Assembly (NCBI GenBank): GCA_024226555.1
Contig: JAAELO010000496.1
Coordinates: 1-62,836, forward strand
Direction: 5' to 3'
Length of the DNA stretch: 62,836 nt
Origin: Desulfobacterales bacterium
GTDB taxonomy: Bacteria > Desulfobacterota > Desulfobacteria > Desulfobacterales > JAAELO01
Position numbers and translations under genes: made by a program
Notes under the pieces: generated by a model
The model's database searches: none
What the model was told of the DNA's origin: nothing
Seen by the model: the letters and a program-made list of their open reading frames with translations, nothing else
Part shown: one piece after another, positions 43,202 through 51,866 of the stretch
Numbering within the stretch: position 1 is the first letter of the stretch
Layout of the letters: every line of letters begins with the position of its first letter

Positions 43202-43326
43202 TTAATCCAGTTTTTACAACCTGGTATTGAAGCACGTTTTTGAAACTGATCCTTATTCTGCTTTTCAGTTAAAACACCATTTATTTTAAATGTCATAAAA
43301 TCAGAGAGCTTTTCTATTTATATATT

Positions 43327-43965
43327 TCAATTTTCATTTGAAAAAATACTTTCAACATCAAGAAGTATATTTATACCTTCTTCAAGTTTTGCTATACCAA
43401 GTATATATTCTATATCAACAGTAGCTTCACCAAAAGAAGGTGTTGTACTGATTTGTGCATCATTTATACTGACAACGTTTGAAACTCTGTCAACGATAAA
43501 ACCTATTGGAATTATACCACCTTTTTCATGAGCATCTATGTAATAATCACATTTCCTGCAAGCTTCGATTTTTGAGTGAAATGTCCCTTGTATTTCATTT
43601 CTGCAGAATGTACCGGATGTTTTCCAGCATTGACGATCTAGACTTTCATATGAAGGACAATCCACTTTGTCACATTTTTTTTGCTCATTACAGAATGGAA
43701 AATCAGTGTTTGAGACTTCTACTATAATTATGCATGAATCTTCACTGTTATCATTTATACCAAATTTAGCCTTAAGATCCATTACGGGAATAACTTTGTC
43801 TCTAAGATTTATAACACCTTTTGCATAATAGGGAAGTTGAGGCATTGATGTAATAGGCATAATTCCAATAATTTCACGGATTTTGAGCACACTAATACCA
43901 TAAGCTTCATCTTTTAATTCAAATGTCAGATATTTCCCACTAACATCTATTTTTGGTTTATCCAT
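43327..43965 (-). CDS. CheW-like protein with an inserted cysteine-rich (2CW-like) domain
   Basis: 212 residues. The first half is a normal CheW fold start: YLTFELKDEAYGISVLKIRE and PYYAKGVINLRDKVIPVMDL. Between the two CheW sub-domains, residues 92-139 hold seven cysteines in the pattern C-x5-C-x4-CP-x-Y, CW, C, C-x2-C (for example VDCPSYES, RQCWKTSGTFC, ACRKCDYY). This pattern resembles the 2CW-type domain seen in some chemoreceptors. The fold then resumes with IIPIGFIVDRVSNVV. The insertion could bind a metal or Fe-S cluster and make coupling redox-sensitive. No other chemotaxis gene is nearby. Confidence 0.88.
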   Translation of the reverse strand: MDKPKIDVSGKYLTFELKDEAYGISVLKIREIIGIMPITSMPQLPYYAKGVINLRDKVIPVMDLKAKFGINDNSEDSCIIIVEVSNTDFPFCNEQKKCDKVDCPSYESLDRQCWKTSGTFCRNEIQGTFHSKIEACRKCDYYIDAHEKGGIIPIGFIVDRVSNVVSINDAQISTTPSFGEATVDIEYILGIAKLEEGINILLDVESIFSNEN

Positions 43966-44161
43966 GTTTCACCTCTTCTATGTTAATGATACTATAATAT
44001 GAATATGAAATGAGTTTGAAAATGAGTAGGGTATATATTAAAGAATTATAAGATAATTTGGTAATTAATTAAAGATATTTCACCCGAGCATCTAGTATAT
44101 TTAGAAAATACTAATAATTTTTGAGATTCCTTTTATATCATTTTTTTTAAAACTCTCTTTA

Positions 44162-44176
44162 GGGAATCTCTAATAA
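44162..44176 (+). repeat. Lone element end upstream of rtcB
   Basis: GGGAATCTCTAATAA lies 32 bases before the rtcB ATG and has no matching body or right end. The interval 43966-44161 shows no gene. Confidence 0.65.
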
Positions 44177-44207
44177 AACAAATATCACTATTAAATGGAG
44201 TAATACC

Positions 44208-45719
44208 ATGACAGCCGATTCACGCTTAAATCGCATAGATAAAAATAAAATCAATATAACAAACCCATATAATTTAGACCTTACATTATTTGCCAACAAA
44301 GATGTTCCTGTTGACTCTTCATCAGTAGATGAACTGATAGATCTTCTTAAAATAAAAGAAACAATCAAAATTTTTGATGATATTTCCGGGAATCCTGAAA
44401 TAATTAATGTTGCCCTTACACCCGATTTTCACAAGGGAAAAGGAGTTCCCGTTGGAACTGTTCTTACAACAAAAGGATTTTTCATCCCCCAGGCAATAGG
44501 AAATGATGTGAACTGTGGTATGCGTTTGCATACAACATCTCTTACAAAAGACCAGATAAAAGGAGACCTTGATGGTCTTGAAAAAAATTTCAGGCATATC
44601 TTTTTCGAGGGCGGCCGTAACATACCCATGTCCAGGGTTCAAAGGGAAGCTCTGTTTAGGAATGGCATAACAGGACTACTTGATACCACTTCAGGTTTTA
44701 ATGAGGGATTATGGTCACTGTTCCATGATTTGAACATAGAAAGAGAGCTTAATAACATCTCCCAAAAAGGAAGCTTGAAAGCAGACTCCACCTATGGACT
44801 GGATGAATTTTTAGGACCGGAAGATCGAATAACAAGGGATGGCCAGATAGGAAGCATTGGTGGGGGTAACCATTTTGTAGAGTTGCAGTATGTTAAAAAT
44901 ATTGTTGATGGACAAATCGCTCATGCCTGGGGTCTTAAAAAAGGAATGGTTGTGGTAATGATTCATACAGGATCGTTAGCTATCGGTCATCTGAGTGGAA
45001 ATCTCTTTAAAGATATTGTAAGAAGGAACTATCCTAATTTGAAATATCCTTCAAACGGTGTATTTCCTTTAATGTGCAGTGATGAAAACAGAGAAGATCT
45101 GAATTTGTTCTGGGATAGTTTGTCAAATGCAGGAAATTTTGCATTTGCAAACAGAATGTTTCTATCAATTATGGCTCTTGAATCTTTGCAAAGAAAATTT
45201 GGAAGTATTGATTTTAATCTGCTGTATGATGCTCCCCACAACTTTGTATGGAAAAAGGATGTGGATGGAGAAACCACTTTTGTACACAGGAAAGGAGCAT
45301 GTCCGGCAGGAGGTCTGATCGATATGAAAAATACTCCTTTTGAATATTATGGGGAACCTGTTATAGTTCCGGGTTCAATGGGGGCGAGTAGTTATCTTTT
45401 GGCTGGTTTGGGAAATAGCGAGTCTGAATGCAGTGCAAGCCATGGTGCCGGTAGAGTCCTATCAAGGGGTAAGGCTCTAAATGCCGATGAAAAGGAGTTT
45501 AAAAAGTTTCTGGAGAACTTTAGAGTTGTGACTCCGGTTGATCTTCGAAGACAGGACATAAAATTAAGAAAAGATATTGTAAAACAAACGCTCTCTGATA
45601 TAAAAAAGGAAGCACCTTTTGCATATAAAGGAATCACTCCGGTTATTGAAACTCTGGCTGGTTCCGGTATTGCAAACCCTGTGGTAGAATTAGAGCCATT
45701 AATGACAATTAAAGGATAA
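44208..45719 (+). CDS. rtcB: RtcB-family RNA ligase
   Basis: 503 residues. The metal site and guanylylation motifs are all present: GNDVNCGMRLHTT (Asp100, Cys103), IGGGNHFVELQ (His222), MIHTGS (His253), DAPHNF (His344) and CSASHGAGRVLSR (His412), the histidine expected to form the GMP adduct. PDFHKGKGVPVGTVL also matches. It seals 2',3'-cyclic phosphate RNA ends with 5'-OH ends using GTP. GGAG precedes the ATG. It begins a plus-strand operon with an Fe-S protein and a MetF-like protein. No archease or rtcA gene is present here. Confidence 0.95.
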   Translation: MTADSRLNRIDKNKINITNPYNLDLTLFANKDVPVDSSSVDELIDLLKIKETIKIFDDISGNPEIINVALTPDFHKGKGVPVGTVLTTKGFFIPQAIGNDVNCGMRLHTTSLTKDQIKGDLDGLEKNFRHIFFEGGRNIPMSRVQREALFRNGITGLLDTTSGFNEGLWSLFHDLNIERELNNISQKGSLKADSTYGLDEFLGPEDRITRDGQIGSIGGGNHFVELQYVKNIVDGQIAHAWGLKKGMVVVMIHTGSLAIGHLSGNLFKDIVRRNYPNLKYPSNGVFPLMCSDENREDLNLFWDSLSNAGNFAFANRMFLSIMALESLQRKFGSIDFNLLYDAPHNFVWKKDVDGETTFVHRKGACPAGGLIDMKNTPFEYYGEPVIVPGSMGASSYLLAGLGNSESECSASHGAGRVLSRGKALNADEKEFKKFLENFRVVTPVDLRRQDIKLRKDIVKQTLSDIKKEAPFAYKGITPVIETLAGSGIANPVVELEPLMTIKG

Positions 45720-45725
45720 AATAAA

Positions 45726-46283
45726 ATGCAGATTTCATTTCATAAAATACAAAGATGCTCTGAATGTGGTGAACAGGGGCAGTTTGTTAAAAACATTACG
45801 GTTAAGCATATAGTAAAAAAAGATATTTCAAAAGATCTTAACGATGAAGATTTTCATCTATGCAGGAATCCATCCTGCATAGTTGGTTATTATAATACCG
45901 ACACCAACGTCATCGTTAATAAAGATGATTTCAAAAGACCCATTTGGATAAAAGAGGGATCAGATCCTGTAATAGCTTGTTACTGCGGGAATATTAAAGA
46001 GGATGATGTTATAAAGGCAGTTATTGAAACAGATCTTACTGAGCTTCAACCAATAATGATATATCTCCATGGAAGTATTGGTGATAAGTGTCAGGTCACA
46101 AACCCGACAGGGCACTGCTGTACAGCCTTTTTTAAAGAGACTATTGCAAAAGGTCTGACAATAAAAGAGACATTAAAAGAGTATGGCGATTTGAAGATTG
46201 ATTCGAAAGAGGTTCCAAAAGAAGTTTATGATAAACTTAAAGAGTTGGAAAAAGCTAAAGAGGCAAAATTAAAGACTATATAG
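45726..46283 (+). CDS. CopZ-like (2Fe-2S)/zinc cysteine protein
   Basis: 185 residues. RCSECGEQGQFVKNITVKHI, FHLCRNPSCIVGYYNTDT and IACYCGNIKEDDVIKAVIE follow the cysteine order of the N-terminal domain of CopZ-like Fe-S proteins, and a further GDKCQVTNPTGHCCTAF is a likely cluster ligand set. The C-terminus is a charged helix. Such proteins pass metal or electrons, but the partner here is unknown. It lies 6 bases after rtcB and 12 before the MetF-like gene. Confidence 0.8.
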   Translation: MQISFHKIQRCSECGEQGQFVKNITVKHIVKKDISKDLNDEDFHLCRNPSCIVGYYNTDTNVIVNKDDFKRPIWIKEGSDPVIACYCGNIKEDDVIKAVIETDLTELQPIMIYLHGSIGDKCQVTNPTGHCCTAFFKETIAKGLTIKETLKEYGDLKIDSKEVPKEVYDKLKELEKAKEAKLKTI

Positions 46284-46295
46284 GGAGCATAAAAA

Positions 46296-47147
46296 ATGGG
46301 CTTAATGGATAAACTTGGTAAATCATTCGTTATCACAACAGAGCTTGGACCAGTTAAAGGTGTTATGGTTGATGCATCTCTTGATAAGGCAAAGAACTAT
46401 CTCACACTTGATGGAATAAACATTCATGATTGTCCCATGGGAAATCTAAGAATAAATACAATATCTATGGGGTCTTTAGTTCAAAATAAACTTGGAACAT
46501 GCGCTATTCCACACTTTACCTGTAGAGATAGAAGTCTTTTGGGAACCCAGGCTGATCTTCTGGGAGCACATACATTAGGCCTCAGGCATATTCTTGTAAC
46601 CACTGGTGATCCACCAAAGCATGGACCATATCCATCAAAAGCTGTTTTCGATTACAACACATTTGACCTTATTAAGCTTATCAAAAAAATGAATGATGGG
46701 CTTGATTATAACGGGAAAGAGTTTGGTGGAAAAACGGAGTTTAATATCGCTTGTACTGCTATGCCCACAGCCCGTGATTTAGATCGCGAGCTTGAACGCA
46801 TGTCAAAGAAGATTAAAGCTGGTGCAGACTTTTTTCAGACCCAGGTAGTGTATGATGTTGAAAAAGCAATTACTTTTGGAAAAGAGGCAAAAAAAATTGG
46901 AAAACCTGTTCTTATGGGAATCATGCCACTTAAAAGTGTAAAAATGGCAAAATATATGCAGGAAAAAGTTGATGGGATAGATGTTCCTGAAGAGATTATT
47001 GCCCGTATGGAAGATGGTGAATCCGGAATAGATATCGTTTGCGATGTAATAAGAGATATCAAAGATTATATAGATGGAATCCACATCATGGCTTTAGGCG
47101 ATATTGAGGGAACAAATAAGATAATCGAATATACTCGCAGTTTGTAA
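46296..47147 (+). CDS. Methylenetetrahydrofolate reductase family protein
   Basis: 283 residues, a TIM barrel of MetF type. FVITTELGPVKG is the beta-1 region with the Glu, IPHFTCRDRSLLGTQADLLG matches the folate/FAD strand, HILVTTGDPPKHG is the conserved GDxP loop, FNIACTAMPTARDLDRELER the next block, and DFFQTQVVYDVEKA the FxxTQ motif. MetF makes methyl-tetrahydrofolate for methionine or, in anaerobes, acetyl-CoA pathway C1 flow. Its operon with RtcB and an Fe-S protein is unusual. The ribosome site is GGGAG. Confidence 0.88.
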   Translation: MGLMDKLGKSFVITTELGPVKGVMVDASLDKAKNYLTLDGINIHDCPMGNLRINTISMGSLVQNKLGTCAIPHFTCRDRSLLGTQADLLGAHTLGLRHILVTTGDPPKHGPYPSKAVFDYNTFDLIKLIKKMNDGLDYNGKEFGGKTEFNIACTAMPTARDLDRELERMSKKIKAGADFFQTQVVYDVEKAITFGKEAKKIGKPVLMGIMPLKSVKMAKYMQEKVDGIDVPEEIIARMEDGESGIDIVCDVIRDIKDYIDGIHIMALGDIEGTNKIIEYTRSL

Positions 47148-47162
47148 TACTTTTAAGATATA

Positions 47163-47186
47163 GGTGCGTTTGACTTCAGGCGCACC
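47163..47186 (+). terminator. Weak hairpin after the metF-like gene
   Basis: GGTGCG and CGCACC pair around a 12-base loop 15 bases past the stop. There is no T-tract, so termination is uncertain. 47187-47397 shows no gene. Confidence 0.4.
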
Positions 47187-47397
47187 ATTACAAAATAATA
47201 TGCTCTATTTAAATTATAAAAAGAGAAAACCTCTTTATTTCATACTAAAAAAGTTTTTTTGGCTCAGATCAAAACTATAGGAAAAATTTTCAAAATGTGA
47301 ACCAGTTCCTTTTGTAAAAAAAATATTGTGCTAAAATTCAATTCTGTGTTTTTTTAAAAGAAGATCTAAAGTGTTTTTACAAAAAGAGGACAAATAG

Positions 47398-47676
47398 ATG
47401 AAAAACAGAACTTACTGGCTTTATAGTATTATAATCAGCGGATTAATATTCACAGTATGCTTAAACATTCGAAATTCATATTTTGAATTCTGTACTACTA
47501 AAGCATATGGTTTTCCATTTCCGTGGAAAATCGATTATTGTATCTGTGAAGGTGGGAAAACGGTCCTCTCAAAAGGAGCTGTTATTGGAAATGCTACAGT
47601 ATTCATCGTTTTATCCCTTATTTTAGTATGGATAATTAATAAACTACTAAAAGAGAAAAAATCCATAAATTCATAA
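47398..47676 (+). CDS. Small two-helix membrane protein
   Basis: 92 residues. An N-terminal helix (YWLYSIIISGLIFTVCLNI) and a C-terminal one (ATVFIVLSLILVWIINKLL) flank a periplasmic or cytosolic loop with CTTKAYGFPFPWKIDYCICE, which contains three cysteines. AGAGG lies about ten bases upstream of the ATG. No family is recognised. It is followed 59 bases later by the ankyrin gene and may be in one unit with it. Confidence 0.6.
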   Translation: MKNRTYWLYSIIISGLIFTVCLNIRNSYFEFCTTKAYGFPFPWKIDYCICEGGKTVLSKGAVIGNATVFIVLSLILVWIINKLLKEKKSINS

Positions 47677-47735
47677 CATTACTCTGGGGAATAGCAAATT
47701 ATTAAAGCCTTATAAAAACAATAGAGGTGGAAAAG

Positions 47736-49373
47736 ATGAAAAGAGATTTAAATAAGGAAGAAGAGGAACAACATAAGCAATATAAAAATGGTATTTTGCA
47801 TATTTCCGCTAAAAACGGAGATTTAGAAGCAACTCTTTCATCTATACAGAAAAAAATAAGCGTAAACAGGAAGAATAAATTCGGACAAACACCATTACAT
47901 TATGCTGTGCTTTATGGGACATACGAAATAGTTGATGCTTTAATTAATGCAGGTGCAGAAATTGATACGATTGATGAATTTAACCACACTCCTCTTATAT
48001 TAAGGTTACAGGATTATCTTTACCAATGTGACTATATTGATGAATACCCTTTAAAAATACTGAAAAAAGAAGATGCTGAAAAAATTGCTTTGCTTCTGAT
48101 TGAAAAGGGAGCTGATTTAACAATACAAGATGAAAATGGTGATTCATTACTACTCCATGCTTCAAGAATTGGATACTTAAGAGTTGTAAAAAAGCTGGTT
48201 GAGAAAGGTATGGATGTTAATAAAAAATCCGATAGTAAATTAATATTGGATGAAGCTCTATCCAATGAACACTCTGATGTGGCTGATTTTTTGATAGATA
48301 GTGGTGCAAAACCTGGAAGAAGGAGCATATTTTATGCAGTTCAGAACAATAGAGCTCTGGTTGAGAGAATGTTGGAAAAAGGACTTAAGTTGAATGCAAA
48401 CTTTGGAGGAGATACACTTTTACACAGAGCTTCCTTTTATCGGGTTCCTGATGTTGTGGAACTTCTTTTATCTCATAATCTGCTGGTTGATAAAAAAAAT
48501 GATGATGGTAAAACCCCGTTGTATAATGCAGTTGAAATAAAGGAAGAGACTGAAGATGAATTAAAAATAGTAAAACTACTTGTAGAGGCCGGGGCAGATA
48601 TACACGCCAGAAGAGAAATGTATAGAGCAGAATCTCCATTTGAGCTTGCATATAAAAATGAACTTGAAAAAACTGTTGAGTATTTTAAAGAGAAAACTTC
48701 AATGACAATTGATGATATGTTTGCATTAAGAAAGTCATTTTTAGAAGATGCTTTTTTTAAACAGATTATTAATGAACCTGGTTATCATGCACAATCGTTT
48801 ATAAATTCATGCAATATCGACATAAATGCAAAAAATGCTGATGGTAAAACCCCTCTGCATATAGCTGTGGGAAAAAAAGATAACGATTTAATTGAAACAC
48901 TTATTTTGAGCGGTGCAGACCCTTCAATTAAAAACTCAGAGGGTCAAACCGCAATAGAACTTGCTAATGTACTAGATGATAATTCCCTGTCTTATTATAT
49001 CAAATGTAAACCCAATCTTCTCACAAAAGATTTAAAATCCGTTGTATCATTACTTCAACCTGGAGCAACACCTGATAAAATTGCAGATGCTGCTAAAATA
49101 CTTAAAAAGAATAAAAAGCTTTGGCAGGCAATATCTTCCCGGGAAATAAATTTGTTATCCCATGGTCAAAGTCAGGATATCAGACAATTAGGATCTGAAA
49201 TCGGGAAAAACAAGAACAGGCAGGTTACACAAAGATGTGACAGTTGCGGCCGGGATACTTTAAAACTAAAAGGAAGTAAACATATTAGTGGAAGTCCCTC
49301 CACACCAGCATATGAAGCTGAGTACAAATGCGATTGTTTGTCCTGTGGTTCTTATGTTACATTTACGTTTTAA
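47736..49373 (+). CDS. Ankyrin-repeat protein with C-terminal zinc-ribbon-like end
   Basis: 545 residues from the ATG at 47736, which has AGGTGG upstream. About ten ankyrin repeats are spread through residues 20-430, with consensus pieces such as GQTPLHYAVLYGTYEIVDAL, GDSLLLHASRIGYLRVVKKL and GKTPLHIAVGKKDNDLIETL. The last ~45 residues contain RCDSCGRDTLKLKG and CDCLSCGSYVTFTF, a C-x2-C ... C-x-C-x2-C pattern like a small zinc ribbon. It is probably a protein-binding scaffold. Bacterial ankyrin proteins can be effectors, but no secretion signal is seen. Confidence 0.85.
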   Translation: MKRDLNKEEEEQHKQYKNGILHISAKNGDLEATLSSIQKKISVNRKNKFGQTPLHYAVLYGTYEIVDALINAGAEIDTIDEFNHTPLILRLQDYLYQCDYIDEYPLKILKKEDAEKIALLLIEKGADLTIQDENGDSLLLHASRIGYLRVVKKLVEKGMDVNKKSDSKLILDEALSNEHSDVADFLIDSGAKPGRRSIFYAVQNNRALVERMLEKGLKLNANFGGDTLLHRASFYRVPDVVELLLSHNLLVDKKNDDGKTPLYNAVEIKEETEDELKIVKLLVEAGADIHARREMYRAESPFELAYKNELEKTVEYFKEKTSMTIDDMFALRKSFLEDAFFKQIINEPGYHAQSFINSCNIDINAKNADGKTPLHIAVGKKDNDLIETLILSGADPSIKNSEGQTAIELANVLDDNSLSYYIKCKPNLLTKDLKSVVSLLQPGATPDKIADAAKILKKNKKLWQAISSREINLLSHGQSQDIRQLGSEIGKNKNRQVTQRCDSCGRDTLKLKGSKHISGSPSTPAYEAEYKCDCLSCGSYVTFTF

Positions 49374-49412
49374 AGGCTCTGAAGAAGTTTATTTTTTTGT
49401 CTTGTATTTAAA

Positions 49413-49540
49413 GGGAATCTCTAATAATTAGAATTTTTGATGAAATAAAAGGCTGAGAAAAAAACAATGGGTTGATTTTACTACAGTTGTTTTTTTGAAA
49501 AAGCAGTATTTCGCAAAAAGATCAGTTATTAGAGGTTCCC
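49413..49540. mobile_element. Miniature element, short form
   Basis: Ends GGGAATCTCTAATAATTAG and TTATTAGAGGTTCCC, 128 bp, located between the ankyrin gene and the nucleotidase gene. The internal landmarks GAAATAAAAGGCTGAG and TTTCGCAAAAAGATCAG are intact. The flanking 4-mers TAAA and TAAT do not match. Confidence 0.88.
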
Positions 49541-49633
49541 TAATAATTGAAGCATAGTAAAAGTGTTCGTTTTGCCTCAAAAGGTTTTTAATATTTTATT
49601 ATCCTGCTTAATTACAGTTAGGTTTTTAATTAA

Positions 49634-50080
49634 ATGAAAAGTAAAATTATATATATTGATATGGATGATGTTTTATGTGACTACCAATCGGGTTACAAAT
49701 ATTATAAATTAAAATATCCGGATATTAAATTTCCACAAAGTATAAAGGGGTTTTTCAATGATTTAGCTCCTGTCAAAAATGGCGTTGCGACAGTGAATAA
49801 AATGATATCATCAGAAAAGTATAATCCATACATTTTGACAGCTCCATCCACACGCAATCCCCACTCTTATATGGAAAAACGAATCTGGATAGAAAGCCAT
49901 TTTGATTACAATTTCACTAAGAAATTAATAATTTGTCCAAACAAGGGACTTTTGAAGGGTGATATATTAATCGATGATATTGTTGCTGGAAAGGGCCAGG
50001 AGAGTTTTGAAGGAGACCTTATTCACTTCGGCAGTCCGGAATTTCCAGATTGGAGCTCAGTAAGTAAAATACTATTTTAA
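49634..50080 (+). CDS. 5'(3')-deoxyribonucleotidase-like HAD phosphatase
   Basis: 148 residues. KIIYIDMDDVLCDYQSGY contains the DxDDV nucleophile motif of the NT5C family, PYILTAPSTRNPHSYMEKR is motif II with the Thr/Ser, and LLKGDILIDDIVAGKGQ gives the motif III/IV acidic pair. It dephosphorylates (deoxy)nucleoside monophosphates. The next gene encodes a MazG-like pyrophosphohydrolase 16 bases downstream, so the two probably act together on the nucleotide pool. Confidence 0.9.
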   Translation: MKSKIIYIDMDDVLCDYQSGYKYYKLKYPDIKFPQSIKGFFNDLAPVKNGVATVNKMISSEKYNPYILTAPSTRNPHSYMEKRIWIESHFDYNFTKKLIICPNKGLLKGDILIDDIVAGKGQESFEGDLIHFGSPEFPDWSSVSKILF

Positions 50081-50096
50081 CCAAAGGTGTTCTTTT

Positions 50097-50444
50097 TTGA
50101 AAAAAGAAAAAATTGATGAATTAACAGTAAAAGGTTATCAGGGTTTGGTGGATAAGTGGATAAAAACCTTAGGTGTGCGTTACTTTAGTGAATTGACAAA
50201 TCTTGGCATTCTTATGGAGGAAGTTGGGGAAGTTGCACGGCTTATGACAAGGACCTATGGAGATCAGAGTTTTAAACCGGGAGACGATTCATCAGATCTG
50301 GCGGATGAATTAGCAGATGTACTTTTTGTAGTTACTTGCATTGCGAATCAGACTGGAGTAGATCTGACTCAGGCAATCAAGAAAAACTTTGAGAAGAAGA
50401 CACTAAGGGATAAGGATCGTCATAAAAACAATCCAAAGCTTTAG
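50097..50444 (+). CDS. MazG-like nucleotide pyrophosphohydrolase
   Basis: 115 residues from a TTG at 50097, with AAAGG upstream. GILMEEVGEVARLMTR has the EExxE metal motif and SSDLADELADVLFVVTCIA the ExxD motif of all-alpha NTP pyrophosphohydrolases. The family hydrolyses NTPs or dNTPs to monophosphates. With the upstream nucleotidase it could degrade non-standard or excess nucleotides fully to nucleosides. Confidence 0.9.
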   Translation: MKKEKIDELTVKGYQGLVDKWIKTLGVRYFSELTNLGILMEEVGEVARLMTRTYGDQSFKPGDDSSDLADELADVLFVVTCIANQTGVDLTQAIKKNFEKKTLRDKDRHKNNPKL

Positions 50445-50467
50445 GAAACCAAAGTTCTTAAAATTTA

Positions 50468-50859
50468 TTATACATTTCCTCGTTTTATCTCCAGTGCCAA
50501 AGCAACAGCTTCATAATCACCTTTTTTGAGCCTTGGAATTGAGGCTTCAAATTTTATCGCATCACCTTTTTTCTTTGACCATATAATATTTCTGAAAGTT
50601 CCATCTACATGTGTTTGAGGTAGATCTTCAAGTCCTATAATTGAAGGGCAGGTAGGGAAAAAAAATCTTCAGAATCAGCACCTATTGTCCAGTCAAAATT
50701 CCTTATAAGAGTGATTAACTGGCAAAGAGTTTTCTTGGAATCTGGTTTACGAAGAAATGCTATATCTTCCAACATCTCTTTTTCTTTGAGCATCATAAAA
50801 GCCACTGGAAATGATCAAAGTTTTAAAAGTTGTTCGAGACGTCTGACTTTTTTTCCCAT
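50468..50859 (-). pseudogene. Decayed DUF169-like gene
   Basis: Pieces in two frames add up to a DUF169-like N-terminal part: MGKKVRRLEQLLKL, a TGA, then FPVAFMMLKEKEMLEDIAFL, CQLITLIRNFDWTIGADSED, and after a frameshift at a run of eight T CPSIIGLEDLPQTHVDGTF and IPRLKKGDYEAVALALE. The order PVAV-like, CQ, W, ED, CP, YEAV fits that family. The C-terminus is also missing. It starts just downstream of the PHP remnant in the same direction, so the two were probably an operon that is now non-functional. Confidence 0.6.
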
Positions 50860-50880
50860 ACATTTTTTTTCATTTTTCCC

Positions 50881-51770
50881 TCATATTTTAACTGCTTCAC
50901 ATCTTTTCTCTTTAATGGCAGTAATCAGGTCTGTTTCATCAAAGATCTCAGCATGGAATTTTGTAGCATATTTTCAAACCTCTACAGTTTCATGTACATT
51001 CGCTACCACCTGTAATTGGAAGGTTAAGAATACCGGTAACCTCACTTGCAAAATTGTTCTCTTTCAATGTTACTTTTCCATTTAGGACTTCCACTCCATC
51101 AACATATTTGAAAAGTTCTCTTTCAGAAGCGTTATCAACTGTAAGACCGATGTCATCTGTACTGAATGCAAGAAAACCTCTAAATGGGTGAGCAGCAATT
51201 ATTACCCCACCACCTCGGGTTTACTTTATCACGTAAAACAGGAAGTTCAATGATACCCTTAATATCCTCATAAAAACCAAATACGAGCATATCCCCCTTG
51301 TCAGTAGTAATCTCATTACCTCTCAGGATTAGAAAATTATGGGAATCTCTAATAATTAGAATTTTGGATGAAATACAAGGCATTTCAAAAAATAACGAGC
51401 CGATTTTATTACAGTTATTTTTGGAAATAACATAGTATTTCGCCAAAAGAGAGGTTATTAGAGATTCCCTTATGTTTATCTCTAAGCTTTTTAATATCTT
51501 TCTCAGACCAGAGAAAATTATGATCGGTTATACAAATGCCATCAAGACCTATATTTTTTGCTTCAACAATAACATTATTAATTTCAGCCCTGCTACAGGG
51601 ATAGGCCTCTTTAGTATGCACATGAATATCAATTATAGTTTCTTTATTTCCATTTTTGGAAGTATTGTTTTTATTAGCTTTATTTTTTGAACATTTTGAT
51701 GTTCTCTTACTCTTTGTTTTTTCTTTTTGAAGTTTGATTGATATTAAAGCCTCTTTTACTGCATAGTAAC
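50881..51770 (-). pseudogene. PHP-domain phosphoesterase gene broken by an element and frameshifts
   Basis: The frame starts with a Lys-rich stretch and IIDIHVHTKEAYPCSRAEIN (the HxH metal motif), then LDGICITDHNFLWSEKDIKK. At 51470 it is interrupted by a miniature element. Beyond it, NFLILRGNEITTDKGDMLVF continues, then after a one-base shift near 51215 GGGVIIAAHPFRGFLAFSTD, and after another lesion near 51010 HETVEV-stop-KYATKFHAE. Removing the element plus one TTAT copy joins the first two parts in frame. Its upstream end runs into half of another element at 51771-51843, so the start is also lost. Confidence 0.85.
51341..51469. mobile_element. Miniature element inside the PHP gene, TTAT duplication
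   Basis: Short form, 129 bp, with perfect ends GGGAATCTCTAATAATTAG and TTATTAGAGATTCCC. TTAT flanks both sides (51337-51340 and 51470-51473). It is the clearest case of insertion in the window because the host frame is recoverable. Confidence 0.95.
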
Positions 51771-51843
51771 ACTGTAATATAATCGGCTCGTTATTTTCAG
51801 AAATGCCTTGTATTTCATCAAATATTAATTAATAGAGGTTCCC
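51771..51843. mobile_element. Right-half remnant of an element upstream of the PHP remnant
   Basis: CTGTAATATAATCGGCTCG through CTTGTATTTCATCAAAT to AATTAATAGAGGTTCCC matches the right ~73 bases of the short form. The left half is replaced by PHP coding sequence, so a deletion joined the element interior to the gene. Confidence 0.75.
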
Positions 51844-51866
51844 TAAAAGTAGTTTTGTAAAAAAAA

